50,791 nucleotides of DNA from positions 1 through 50,791 of the forward strand of contig CAMAQR010000028.1 of assembly GCA_945860375.1 (NCBI GenBank). The letters run 5' to 3'. Shown in pieces: positions 8,361 through 16,575 of the stretch; positions within the stretch are counted from its first letter, which is position 1; each line of letters opens with the position of its first letter. The DNA is from Pseudorhodobacter antarcticus. Its GTDB lineage: Bacteria > Pseudomonadota > Alphaproteobacteria > Rhodobacterales > Rhodobacteraceae. The notes under the pieces are model-generated. The model was not told the DNA's origin, searched no databases, and was given only the letters and a program-made list of their open reading frames with translations. The position numbers were made by a program, and so were the translations under genes.

Positions 8361-9005
8361 GTTGCTGCAAACTGGGCCCGTGCCTTGCTCGGACCACAGA
8401 TTGCGGCTGTCAGGCGAGCGTTCGTACAACACAGAGCCCCGTCACAAGGATTCCCCCCCGACCGCAAACGTCTGTGGGCGGGGCGCAGCGCGGCAGTTCG
8501 CCACTGACTGGCTTTCTCACCGGGGAAACTCCGGCGGAAGCCCTGTGTGGATGCCTCCTTTTGTGCCGAGAAAATGCTGACTTTTGGGCTTGTGATCGAA
8601 TGCGGCCCTGTGTCTGGCCTCTTTGCGCGGCTTTTCACATGCCGCGGGCTGGTAGGATGATACGCGGATCAGGTCCAGATCACCTCGGGCGCGCTCAGGA
8701 TGGCGCTTTGGCTTCCCCTGCTTTCGTTCTGGGCTTTCGTGATCTGCAGCCTGCCCTTTGCCCGCGTGAGCACAGCAACTCGTGTTCGACGCATGGCTGC
8801 TGACGAACATCGGGCAGTTCCCGCCAAGGCGATCCAGCGCATTCTCTCTCAGAAACGCTCCCCGTAAAATCGTACTGGTTCAGGGGTTGCGCCTGTTTGC
8901 GGCGCGGACTGCCCAAACGAGAAACCCTTGCAATGCCCGTTGCCTGTCCGATATCGGGTCCCGTGCCAAGCTTGCCTGCTAAGCAAACACCGGCATGACC
9001 CCCGA
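8361..9005. other. Gap of 645 bp without a confident gene
   Basis: Between the LacI stop and the convergent end of the TetR gene. The only reading frame I would keep as a possibility is the 55-codon one at 8700-8867, listed separately. A frame opening at 8574 is in register with it but broken by TGA at 8658, so this could be one decayed gene. Minus-strand frames here are arginine/proline-rich without family features. No transposase, tRNA or clear terminator was seen. Confidence 0.5.
8700..8867 (+). CDS. Possible small membrane protein, 55 residues (hypothetical)
   Basis: I do not recognise this protein. It starts MALWLPLLSFWAFVICSLPF, one strong membrane helix, and continues into a basic soluble tail ending AIQRILSQKRSP. 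GCTCAGG precedes the ATG. The same frame is open back to a TGA at 8658 and beyond that reads another 28 codons from an ATG at 8574, so it could be the tail of a larger membrane protein that has acquired a stop. It stands alone between two regulators. Confidence 0.25.
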   Translation: MALWLPLLSFWAFVICSLPFARVSTATRVRRMAADEHRAVPAKAIQRILSQKRSP

Positions 9006-9674
9006 TCAGAGCGCTTTGTAATTTCCTGTCACCAGCACGTCGAGAAAATGTCTTGGGTAGAAAGCCCTTGTTCCGGCCATCACGGTCTCGAAGGCTTCGG
9101 TGATGGAATAGGGCTGCTCAAGCGTCATCAGATCAAGCCAGACACCCTCAATCATGATGCGGATCAGACGCGCGGTCCGTTCGGGATTGCAGGCATATCC
9201 GTGACCCGCATTCATCGCGGCGCAGAGGTCCACCAAGGTGCTGTTGTGAAGCAGGTCATTCGCCCCGCAGCGCGCCTGATACAAGGGCCGGCTCTGGCTT
9301 TCGCCCCAAAAGGCGCACCAGGCCGCCAACCGCCCTGGCGTGCAGATGGACTCGGCAAAATCGGCCCTGATCAGGGCCAGAATGCGCGCCTCGGGCGCAT
9401 TGCCTGCGCTTGCCAATGCCGCCTGCCAGTTGGCCTGGTATTCCTCGGCCAGAAAATCCAGTGTCTCTGCCAGCAGGTTTTCCTTGGACTGGAAGTGGAA
9501 CAGCACCAGTCCATGGCTGATCCCTGCCCGTGCGGCCACATCGGTGACGGTGGTGCGCGAAAAGCCCCGGTCGGCCAAAGACTGGATCGTGGCCTCGATC
9601 AGCTGCAATCTCCGCGCGGTACGGCTTTGCGTGCGCGGCAGTCGGGCGTCAGTTGGCGATGCGATTTCGGTCAT
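9006..9674 (-). CDS. TetR-family regulator (BetI-like)
   Basis: A 222-residue repressor-type regulator. The HTH is residues about 30-60, with RGFSRTTVTDVAARAGISHG then LVLFHFQSKENLL. The C-terminal half, including AAWCAFWGESQSRPLY and IMIEGVWLDLM, follows the pattern of BetI-type C-terminal domains, the choline/betaine sensors. ATG at 9674 has AGAGGGA immediately upstream; an in-frame GTG 18 bases earlier is less likely. It is transcribed away from the large amine-catabolic operon. A strong 20-bp palindrome lies in the shared gap at 9741-9760 and is the obvious binding site. The effector is unknown, but the family suggests a quaternary amine or its breakdown product. Confidence 0.85.
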   Translation of the reverse strand: MTEIASPTDARLPRTQSRTARRLQLIEATIQSLADRGFSRTTVTDVAARAGISHGLVLFHFQSKENLLAETLDFLAEEYQANWQAALASAGNAPEARILALIRADFAESICTPGRLAAWCAFWGESQSRPLYQARCGANDLLHNSTLVDLCAAMNAGHGYACNPERTARLIRIMIEGVWLDLMTLEQPYSITEAFETVMAGTRAFYPRHFLDVLVTGNYKAL

Positions 9675-9740
9675 GTCCCTCTGTCCAAACACATCAACAG
9701 AGTATGCACCGATCTATCAGCGCGCCACAATCGCAAAATC

Positions 9741-9760
9741 TGATTGACAGAACAGTCAGT
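9741..9760. promoter_or_regulatory. Candidate BetI/TetR operator overlapping a -35 element
   Basis: GATTGACAGAACAGTCAGTC is a near-perfect inverted repeat with TGAC/GTCA arms and GA/TC ends; 14 of 20 positions pair. It contains TTGACA (9744-9749), which could be the -35 box of the plus-strand operon, so bound repressor would block that promoter. A -10 box 17 bases on is weak. BetI-type sites are also TTGA-rich palindromes, as is known for the family; binding here is inferred. Confidence 0.6.
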
Positions 9761-9803
9761 CGCAGGGCAACGTCGCAGGATGCCGCCACAGCGAAAAGAT
9801 ATC

Positions 9804-11150
9804 ATGCCCAATTTGCCCAATCGCCCCCTGACCAAGTCAAATGCCCAGTTCCAACGCGCCGTCAAACGCCTGCCTTTGGGGGTGGCGTCGACCTTCCGGT
9901 ATTGGGGCGAAGATCGCACGATTTATGTGCATCACGGCAAGGGCGGGCGGACCTGGGATATCGACGGCAACAACTATGTCGATTACCGTCTGGGCTATGG
10001 TCCGGCCATCCTCGGCTATGCCGATGACCGGGTGGACGCCGCAGCCCGCAGGGGCATGGAGGTGGGTGGCGTCTTTGCGCTGTCAACCGAGCGCGAGTTG
10101 ATCGTGGCCGACCGCATTGCCAAGATGGTGCCGGCGGCAGAACTCGTGCGCTTTTCTAACTCGGGGACCGAGGCGGTGATGGCTGCCCTGCGCCTTGCCC
10201 GCGCCTACACCGGGCGCGAGCAATACCTGCTGGTCGAGGGCGGCTATCACGGGCTTTTCGATGCCGCCATGTGGATGGCGAACATGGAGGAATGGGACCT
10301 CGGTTCTAACACCGACCCCGAACTGGTGCCCTATGGCAAAGGCGTCCCGCCCACGGTCAAGCAACTGGCCCATATCACCCCGATGAACGATTTCCAGCGG
10401 CTGGAGGATATGTTCAAGCGGCACGGCGACAAACTGGCCGCCATGCTGATCGAGCCGATCCAGGGCAATTGCTGTTCGATCATGGCGCGGGCGGAATATG
10501 TGCAACTGGCGCGGGATCTGTGCACAAAATATGGCGTAATGCTGATCATTGATGAGGTGAAGTCAGGCTTCCGCGTCGGCAAGTCCGGCATTCAGGGGAT
10601 CATGGGCGTGGTGCCCGACATCACCACCTTTGCCAAGGCGATGGGCAACGGCTATCCGATTGCGGTCGTCGCCGGGCGCGAAGACGTGATGCGGACCTTC
10701 CGCTATGGCGGGGCCAGCCACGGCGGCACCTACACCGCGCATTCCGTGTCGCTGGCTGCAGCCGAAGAATGTCTGCGCATCCTGGATGAGACCCCGGCGC
10801 TGGAGACCTTGGCGAGCTATGGCGAGCGGTTGAAAACCGGGATCTCGCAGATTCTCGACGCGCGCAAGATCGTGCATTCCTACACCGGGCATCCGTCGAT
10901 GTTCGGTCTGTTCTTTGCTGAAGTCCCGCCCGACAACTATCGCGCCTGGAAGACCAGCGACTACAGTTTCTATGACGCGATGGCATATCATCTGCATGAT
11001 CTGAACATCATTGTTGAACCCGACAGCCGCGAGCCGTGGTTCATGTGCGAAGCGCATGGGTTGGACCCGTCTTGCCTGACCGATACGCTGAAGGCGGTCG
11101 AGACAGCGGTCGATCTGGTGCTGGAACACGGGATCAAGGCCACCGAATGA
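9804..11150 (+). CDS. Class-III PLP aminotransferase (glutamate-1-semialdehyde-aminotransferase-like)
   Basis: A 448-residue PLP enzyme. Visible family features are FSNSGTEAVMAALRLAR (about 117-133) for phosphate binding, DEVKSGFRVG (about 250) with the Asp that holds the pyridine nitrogen, and TFAKAMGNGYP with the Schiff-base lysine at about 278. The fold is closest to HemL-like enzymes, but the catabolic context argues against haem synthesis. ATG at 9804 gives the natural MPNLPNRPLTKSNAQF opening; an upstream TTG lies inside the operator. It is the first gene of a long operon, and its stop overlaps the next start (ATGA). It probably transfers or eliminates an amino group from the imported amine. 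Substrate unknown. Confidence 0.82.
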   Translation: MPNLPNRPLTKSNAQFQRAVKRLPLGVASTFRYWGEDRTIYVHHGKGGRTWDIDGNNYVDYRLGYGPAILGYADDRVDAAARRGMEVGGVFALSTERELIVADRIAKMVPAAELVRFSNSGTEAVMAALRLARAYTGREQYLLVEGGYHGLFDAAMWMANMEEWDLGSNTDPELVPYGKGVPPTVKQLAHITPMNDFQRLEDMFKRHGDKLAAMLIEPIQGNCCSIMARAEYVQLARDLCTKYGVMLIIDEVKSGFRVGKSGIQGIMGVVPDITTFAKAMGNGYPIAVVAGREDVMRTFRYGGASHGGTYTAHSVSLAAAEECLRILDETPALETLASYGERLKTGISQILDARKIVHSYTGHPSMFGLFFAEVPPDNYRAWKTSDYSFYDAMAYHLHDLNIIVEPDSREPWFMCEAHGLDPSCLTDTLKAVETAVDLVLEHGIKATE

Positions 11151-12763
11151 CCCATGATGCGCTGATCATCGGAGCTGGGCACAACGGTCTGGTCACGGCG
11201 TGCTACCTTGCGCGGGCGGGGCTGAAGGTGCTGGTGGTCGAGAAAAACGACTGGATCGGCGGGGCGGCGGTGAGCCGCGAGCTGTACCCGGGCTTTACCT
11301 ATTCCAATTGCTCTTACGTCAGCAGCCTGTTTCGCCCCGAGATCATGCGCGATCTGGAATTGCCGCGGCACGGGCTGCAGATCCTGCCCTATGAGGGGGG
11401 GGCGCTGTTCACCGAAAACGGTGGTTACCTTGGCATGTTCCGCGACCACGAAGCGAACCGGCGCGAGTTTGCCCGCCATTCGCGCCGCGATGCCGAGGCC
11501 TATGACCGTTACTCCCGCGATATCCTGCGCAACTGCCGCCTGATCCGCCCGATGCTGATGCGCCGACCGCCCGACCTTGCCTCGTTCCGGCCCCGCGATC
11601 TGATGGAAATGGCTTGGCTGGGCAAACAGGTGACCGGCCAGTCCGAGGCGCAAATCTACGACATGATGCGTTTCTGGACAATGTCGATCTCGGACTTTCT
11701 GGATGAGTATTTCGAGAACCCGGCGGTTAAGGCCTATCAGGCGGTTGGCTCGATCATCGGCACAGCGCTGGGGCCGATGTCGCCCGGCACGGCCTATGTG
11801 CTGTTGCACCATGCGATGGGCGATGTGGATGGCAATGTCGGCTCGTGGGGCTATGCCCGTGGCGGAATGGGCAGCATTACGCAGGCGCTTACGGCCAGCC
11901 TGAAGGCCTCGGGCGGGGAAATCATCACCGGGTCGGGCGTGGATCAGGTGCTGGTCAGCAATGGCCGGGCGGTGGGTGTGGTGCTGGACAATGGCCGGGA
12001 ATACCGGGCGTCCCGCGTGATCTCGAACATGGATGTGCGCCGGACGTTCCTCAAGCACGTCGAAGCCAAGGAACTGCCGGGCGATTTCCTGAAACGCGTG
12101 CAGACCTTCAAGACGCGCGGCTCATCGGGCAAGCTGAACATCGCGCTGGACGGGTTGCCCGAGTTTACCGCCCTGCCCAAAGGCGCGCCCAACATCAAGG
12201 GCGACATGCATTTCACCGATAGCATCGAAAAGATGGAAGCGGCCTATGACGACTGGAAGGCGGGCCACTACAGCCGGCAACCGTTCCAGGACGTGATGAT
12301 CCCCACGCTGATCGACCCGACGATGACCCCGCCCGGCAAGCATTTCATGTCCTGCTTTGTGCAATATGCCCCGCCAAAAATCGAGGGCCGCGACTGGACC
12401 GATGCCGACCGCGACGGATTCCGCGATGCCTGTCTGAACCAGATCGAAGCCTATGCGCCGGGCTTCAAATCCAAGGTGCTGCATGTCGAGGTCCGCACCC
12501 CGCGCGAGTTGGAGGCCGAGGTTGGCCTGACCGAGGGCAACATTTTTCAGGGTGAGCTGACCTTTGACCAGATGTTCTTCAACCGCCCCGTGCCGGGCTA
12601 TGCCAATTACCGAAGCCCGATCAAAGACTTGTGGATTTGCGGCTCGTCCACCCATCCGGGCGGCGGTGTGATGGGTGCCCCGGGACGCAACGCGGCGGCC
12701 GAAATCCTGCGCGACATGAAAATGCCGGCCAAAGACATGAGTGATGCCTATGCCATCGTTTGA
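11147..12763 (+). CDS. FAD-dependent oxidoreductase 1 (phytoene-dehydrogenase-like)
   Basis: A 538-residue flavoprotein. It begins with a Rossmann FAD site, DALIIGAGHNGLVTACYLAR, then VEKNDWIGGAAVS, and ends with the family's C-terminal FAD contact SSTHPGGGVMGAPGRNAA. This is the COG1233 group (CrtI-like, also seen as retinol saturases and amine oxidases). Here the setting is catabolic, with a second copy of the same family downstream, so a desaturation or oxidative deamination of the amine substrate is likely, possibly by a heterodimer. It starts in a four-base overlap with the aminotransferase stop. No signal peptide or membrane helix is seen. Confidence 0.82.
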   Translation: MTHDALIIGAGHNGLVTACYLARAGLKVLVVEKNDWIGGAAVSRELYPGFTYSNCSYVSSLFRPEIMRDLELPRHGLQILPYEGGALFTENGGYLGMFRDHEANRREFARHSRRDAEAYDRYSRDILRNCRLIRPMLMRRPPDLASFRPRDLMEMAWLGKQVTGQSEAQIYDMMRFWTMSISDFLDEYFENPAVKAYQAVGSIIGTALGPMSPGTAYVLLHHAMGDVDGNVGSWGYARGGMGSITQALTASLKASGGEIITGSGVDQVLVSNGRAVGVVLDNGREYRASRVISNMDVRRTFLKHVEAKELPGDFLKRVQTFKTRGSSGKLNIALDGLPEFTALPKGAPNIKGDMHFTDSIEKMEAAYDDWKAGHYSRQPFQDVMIPTLIDPTMTPPGKHFMSCFVQYAPPKIEGRDWTDADRDGFRDACLNQIEAYAPGFKSKVLHVEVRTPRELEAEVGLTEGNIFQGELTFDQMFFNRPVPGYANYRSPIKDLWICGSSTHPGGGVMGAPGRNAAAEILRDMKMPAKDMSDAYAIV

Positions 12764-14249
12764 TACCATCGTCATTGGTGCGGGGCCGAACGGTCTGGCG
12801 GCGGCGCATCGGCTGGCATCCAAGGGTGCCTCGGTTCTGGTGCTGGAGGCCGCTGCTGCCCCCGGTGGCGGGGCGGGGCTGGCACATCTGTCCTTTAACC
12901 TCGATCCACGCGTCGAAAAGGCGATGAACCTTGCAGGGCATGGGCTGGGATGGCTCAGCGTTGATCTGGCAACGACGGCACTGTCGCCCGACGGGCGGCA
13001 TCTTCGGATGCAAGGGGGCCAGGTTTCTGGCGATGTCAGCGCGGCCGACCGCGCCGCCTGGGCCGTCCTGCGCGCCCGGCTGATGCGCTACGCAGCTGTG
13101 CTGGCACCGTTGAACCACATGCCCCCCCCACGCATCGCCAAGGGCGTGGGCAATCCGATGCTGAAACTGGCGATGATAGGCTTGCGCGCACGGATGCTGG
13201 GAGCGGCGGAGTTCCGCGAGCTGGGCCGAATCCTTCTGACCAATGTGCATGACCTGCTGGACGATGGATTGACCGATCCCCGCCTGAAAGGCGCGCTGGC
13301 GTTCGAGGCGACTTTGGGCGGTTGGCTGGGGCCGCGTTCGCCCAACTCGGTACTGCCTTGGCTGGTGCGTCTGTCCGGTCAGACGGGCGGCGTGCAGGGG
13401 GCGATTGGCCTGCCAAAGGGCGGGATGGCGGCACTTGGCGCCGCGATGGCCGCTGCTGCCACGGCGGCGGGTGTCACGATCCGCTGCAACGCGCGGGTCG
13501 GGCGGATCATCGTTGAAGGTGAAAAGGTCGCCGGGGTCATGCTGGTCGGTGGCGAAGAAATCCGCGCAAGCCGCGTGGTGTCGTCCATCGCACCCAAGAC
13601 CACACTTCTGGCCCTGATCGGCCCCCGGCATCTGGACGCAGGAATGGTCACCCGCGCCCGCCACCAGAAGGCGCGCGGCGGGGCGGCAAAGCTGCACCTG
13701 ACCTTGCGGGCGCTGCCCGATTTCAAGGGCGCAAACCCGCAGGACCGGCTCATTCTTGCGGGATCAGAACATGACGTGGAACGCGCCTTCAACCCGGTCA
13801 AGTATGGCCGCGTGCCCGAACATCCGGGGTTGGAGATCATGATCCCCACCGCGTATGAACCCCGCGCTGACGGTATGCATCAGCTGTCCGCCATTGCGCA
13901 ATTCGCGCCCCACGCGCCGGCCGACCACGACGTTGCGCGTGCGCAAATGCTGGCTGCCTGTATGGCTCAGCTAGAGGTCTATGCGCCGGGGCTTGGCGCG
14001 CTGGTGGTGAGCCGCGAACTGCTGATGCCCTATGACATCGAAGACCGGTATGGCCTGCCCGGCGGGCAGTGGCATGCGGGAGAGCTTTCGGTTGAACAGA
14101 TGCTGTTCCTGCGCCCCCTGCCGGGAATCGCGCAATACAAGGGACCGGTGCCGGGCCTGTGGCTTGCCTCGGCCGGATGTCACCCGGGCGGCGGCATCTC
14201 GGGCTCGCCGGGTTGGAATGCGGCCCAAGCCATGGAGGCAGAGGGATGA
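12750..14249 (+). CDS. FAD-dependent oxidoreductase 2 (phytoene-dehydrogenase-like)
   Basis: A 499-residue relative of the preceding gene. The FAD site DTIVIGAGPNGLAAAHRLAS starts at residue 4, followed by LEAAAAPGGGAGLA; the C-terminal contact is SAGCHPGGGISGSPGWNAA. The start at 12750 (MPSFDTIVIG) has GAGTG at good spacing and overlaps the first flavoprotein by 14 bases; ATG at 12744 is possible. Keeping two diverged members side by side suggests subunits of one enzyme or consecutive oxidations. The stop overlaps the next gene by ATGA. Substrate unknown; both lack motifs of carotenoid enzymes' membrane anchor. Confidence 0.8.
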   Translation: MPSFDTIVIGAGPNGLAAAHRLASKGASVLVLEAAAAPGGGAGLAHLSFNLDPRVEKAMNLAGHGLGWLSVDLATTALSPDGRHLRMQGGQVSGDVSAADRAAWAVLRARLMRYAAVLAPLNHMPPPRIAKGVGNPMLKLAMIGLRARMLGAAEFRELGRILLTNVHDLLDDGLTDPRLKGALAFEATLGGWLGPRSPNSVLPWLVRLSGQTGGVQGAIGLPKGGMAALGAAMAAAATAAGVTIRCNARVGRIIVEGEKVAGVMLVGGEEIRASRVVSSIAPKTTLLALIGPRHLDAGMVTRARHQKARGGAAKLHLTLRALPDFKGANPQDRLILAGSEHDVERAFNPVKYGRVPEHPGLEIMIPTAYEPRADGMHQLSAIAQFAPHAPADHDVARAQMLAACMAQLEVYAPGLGALVVSRELLMPYDIEDRYGLPGGQWHAGELSVEQMLFLRPLPGIAQYKGPVPGLWLASAGCHPGGGISGSPGWNAAQAMEAEG

Positions 14250-15430
14250 CTGCGCTGCGCCACTTTGAAACCCCGCTGCTGAAGACCCCGTTCCACTCCC
14301 GCACCGAGGCAGCAAACAAGCTGTGGTCCTGGGGCAACTGGGGTGGCTACACGACGGCTCTGACCTATGATGATCTTGCGATGGAACACTCGGCCATTCG
14401 CAACACGGCATCGGTCTATGACCTGTGCCCGATGATCAAATACCGGATCGAAGGGCCGGATGCGACGGCCTGTCTGGACCGGCTGACCATCCGCAATGTG
14501 GCGAAACTGTCGGTCGGCGGCGTGCAGTATACCGCTTGGGTCAATGATGCCGGGCACTTGCTGGATGACGGCACGCTGTTTCGGCTGGACGCCAACCGCT
14601 ATCGCCTGTGCTGTCAGGAACGGCATCTGAACTGGCTTATGGACAGCGCTTACGGCTTTGACGTGACCATCCACGAAGAGACCGAAGAGATCGCGGCACT
14701 GTCGCTGCAGGGCCCGACGTCAGCAGAAATTCTGCGGCTTGCGGGGTTTGATGTCAGCGCGTTGAAGCCTTTTCGGATGGCGGAGTTTGCCCTTGGCACA
14801 GGCCGCCTGATGATCTCACGCACCGGGTTTACCGGCGATCTGGGCTACGAGTTGTGGACCACGCCCGATCTGGCCCTGCCGCTGTGGGATGCGCTGTTCG
14901 AGGCAGGGGCTCTGCACGGGCTGCGCCCGATCGGGTCTGCGGCGCTGAACATGGCGCGGCTGGAAGCGGGGCTGATCATCACCGGGTATGATTTTACCCC
15001 GGCAGATACCTGCGTGCGCGAGGACCGTTTGCGCAGCCCGCTCGAGATGGGGCTCGACTGGATGATCGACTGGGACAAGGGCCATTTCACCGGCAAGTCA
15101 GCCCTTGTGGCGCAGCGCGACTTCGGCACGAAATGGAGCTTTGTCGGGCTGGAGATCGGCGGCAATATCGAAGCTGAGGGGGCGATCCTGTATCACAACC
15201 AGAAGACCGAAGTCGGCGTGATCACTGGGGCGATCTGGTCGCCCAGTCTGAAGAAAAGCATCGCGATGGCACAGATATTGACCAAATACGCCACGGGCGC
15301 CAACATCTGGACCGAAATCTACGCGCTGCGCGAGTTGCATTACGAAAAGCTGATGATGCCGGCGCGGGTGGTTGACCGCCCGTTCTTTGTCCACCCCCGT
15401 CGCCGTGCCACTCCGCCGGGGAGGTTCTGA
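14246..15430 (+). CDS. GcvT/DmdA-family folate-dependent methyl/aminomethyl transferase
   Basis: A 394-residue protein of the aminomethyltransferase (T-protein) superfamily, which also includes DMSP demethylase DmdA, sarcosine/dimethylglycine dehydrogenase C-terminal domains and aryl O-demethylases. It shows AIRNTASVYDLCPMIKYRIE, ALSLQGPTSAEIL and RTGFTGDLGYELW (the tetrahydrofolate-side T-protein motif), then GSAALNMARLEAG and the GKSALV segment. These enzymes move one-carbon groups to tetrahydrofolate. With Rieske and FAD enzymes next door, it is a good candidate to capture a methyl or formaldehyde-level carbon. It is about 25 residues longer than glycine-cleavage T-protein. Start ATG 14246 overlaps the upstream stop. 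Confidence 0.82.
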   Translation: MTALRHFETPLLKTPFHSRTEAANKLWSWGNWGGYTTALTYDDLAMEHSAIRNTASVYDLCPMIKYRIEGPDATACLDRLTIRNVAKLSVGGVQYTAWVNDAGHLLDDGTLFRLDANRYRLCCQERHLNWLMDSAYGFDVTIHEETEEIAALSLQGPTSAEILRLAGFDVSALKPFRMAEFALGTGRLMISRTGFTGDLGYELWTTPDLALPLWDALFEAGALHGLRPIGSAALNMARLEAGLIITGYDFTPADTCVREDRLRSPLEMGLDWMIDWDKGHFTGKSALVAQRDFGTKWSFVGLEIGGNIEAEGAILYHNQKTEVGVITGAIWSPSLKKSIAMAQILTKYATGANIWTEIYALRELHYEKLMMPARVVDRPFFVHPRRRATPPGRF

Positions 15431-16575
15431 TGGGCTCTGCCACACGCCACCCGCTGTCACCGCGTCTTGACCATTGCCCCGAAGGTCTGCCGCGCGCGGC
15501 CTATCTGGATCAGGGTTGGTACGACCGCGAGATGGCGACGGTCTTTGCCCGCCAATGGGTGATGGTCGGGCGGGCCACTGACTTTGCGGCGGAAAAGATG
15601 CGCCGGGTGACGGTCGGTGCCGCGCAGGTCATCGTGGTGCGCGACAGCGTGGGTGCCTTGTCGGCATGGCACAACTCCTGTCCGCACCGCGGCGCCGAGT
15701 TGTGTGTGAAGACCGAGCAGGATGTCGGCAAGCTGATCCGCTGCCCTTATCATTCCTTTGCCTTTGCGGCCAATGACGGGCGGTTGGTGTCCACCGCGCA
15801 CGCCATACCAACGGCCGACTTCGATGCCTCGGCCCACGGGCTGCGGCCAGTGTCCCTGCGGGTCTGGAACGGCTTTGTGTTTCTGAACCTGTTGGCTGAT
15901 CCGGGCGCGATCTGGTCGGATGTCGGGTTGAACACGCTGGACAACTGGCCGATGGCCAATCTGATCACCGGCCACCGCTGGGAGCATGAGATCGCCTGCA
16001 ACTGGAAGGCTTTTTGGGAGAATTACTCGGAATGCCTGCATTGCCCTGGCATCCACCCCGAGCTGTGCGAACTGGTGCCGATCTACCGCAGCGGCCTGAT
16101 GGGCGCGACCGAGGCGCTGGGCTGGGTGCCCGATGCCACACCGCTGCAATCGAACCTGCGCGAAGGGGCAAGGACCTGGAGCATGGACGGCGCGCTCTGC
16201 GGGCCGATCTTTGGCGGGCTGAACGAGGACGAACAGCGCGTCGGCTACAGCTTTGCCACGCTTTGGCCTTCGACCTATGTGGTGGCGCATCTGGACTATG
16301 TGCGCGCCGTGCGCATCGTGCCGTTGGGGCCGGAACGTACCCGCCTGATTGCCGAATGGTACTTTCTGCCCGAAACGCTGGCACAGCCCGGCTTTGACGC
16401 GGCACAGGTGGCGGCTTTTGCCAAGATCGTGTTGGAACAGGACGGCGCTGCGTCCGAATTGAACCAGCGCGGCATGCGCTCGCCCGCTTTCAAGGCCGCC
16501 CGGCTGATGCCCGAAGAATATGAAATCTACCGCTTTCAGCAATGGATCCGGGCCGAGATGGAGGGTACCCCATGA
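15430..16575 (+). CDS. Rieske non-haem iron oxygenase, alpha subunit 1 (GbcA-like)
   Basis: A 381-residue ring-hydroxylating-type oxygenase. The Rieske cluster ligands are CPHRG (Cys84, His86) and CPYH (Cys105, His108). The mononuclear iron site is in NYSECLHCPGIHPEL (His204, His209 plus a later acidic ligand), and the Glu-Cys-x-His-Cys layout resembles glycine-betaine demethylase GbcA. Such enzymes hydroxylate an N-methyl group, releasing formaldehyde, so oxidative N-demethylation of a betaine is the leading idea. No small beta subunit and no ferredoxin reductase gene lies in the operon; the electron donor must come from elsewhere. It starts one base inside the previous stop. Confidence 0.85.
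   Translation: MGSATRHPLSPRLDHCPEGLPRAAYLDQGWYDREMATVFARQWVMVGRATDFAAEKMRRVTVGAAQVIVVRDSVGALSAWHNSCPHRGAELCVKTEQDVGKLIRCPYHSFAFAANDGRLVSTAHAIPTADFDASAHGLRPVSLRVWNGFVFLNLLADPGAIWSDVGLNTLDNWPMANLITGHRWEHEIACNWKAFWENYSECLHCPGIHPELCELVPIYRSGLMGATEALGWVPDATPLQSNLREGARTWSMDGALCGPIFGGLNEDEQRVGYSFATLWPSTYVVAHLDYVRAVRIVPLGPERTRLIAEWYFLPETLAQPGFDAAQVAAFAKIVLEQDGAASELNQRGMRSPAFKAARLMPEEYEIYRFQQWIRAEMEGTP

Noticed and set aside
9804..11150. Calling the aminotransferase hemL
   Set aside because: It shares the fold and PLP motifs, but lies in a catabolic operon with its own regulator and importer, so a haem-synthesis name would mislead.
12621..13697. A 358-codon minus-strand frame in the second FAD oxidase
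   Set aside because: Shadow of the flavoprotein gene; no recognisable motif.
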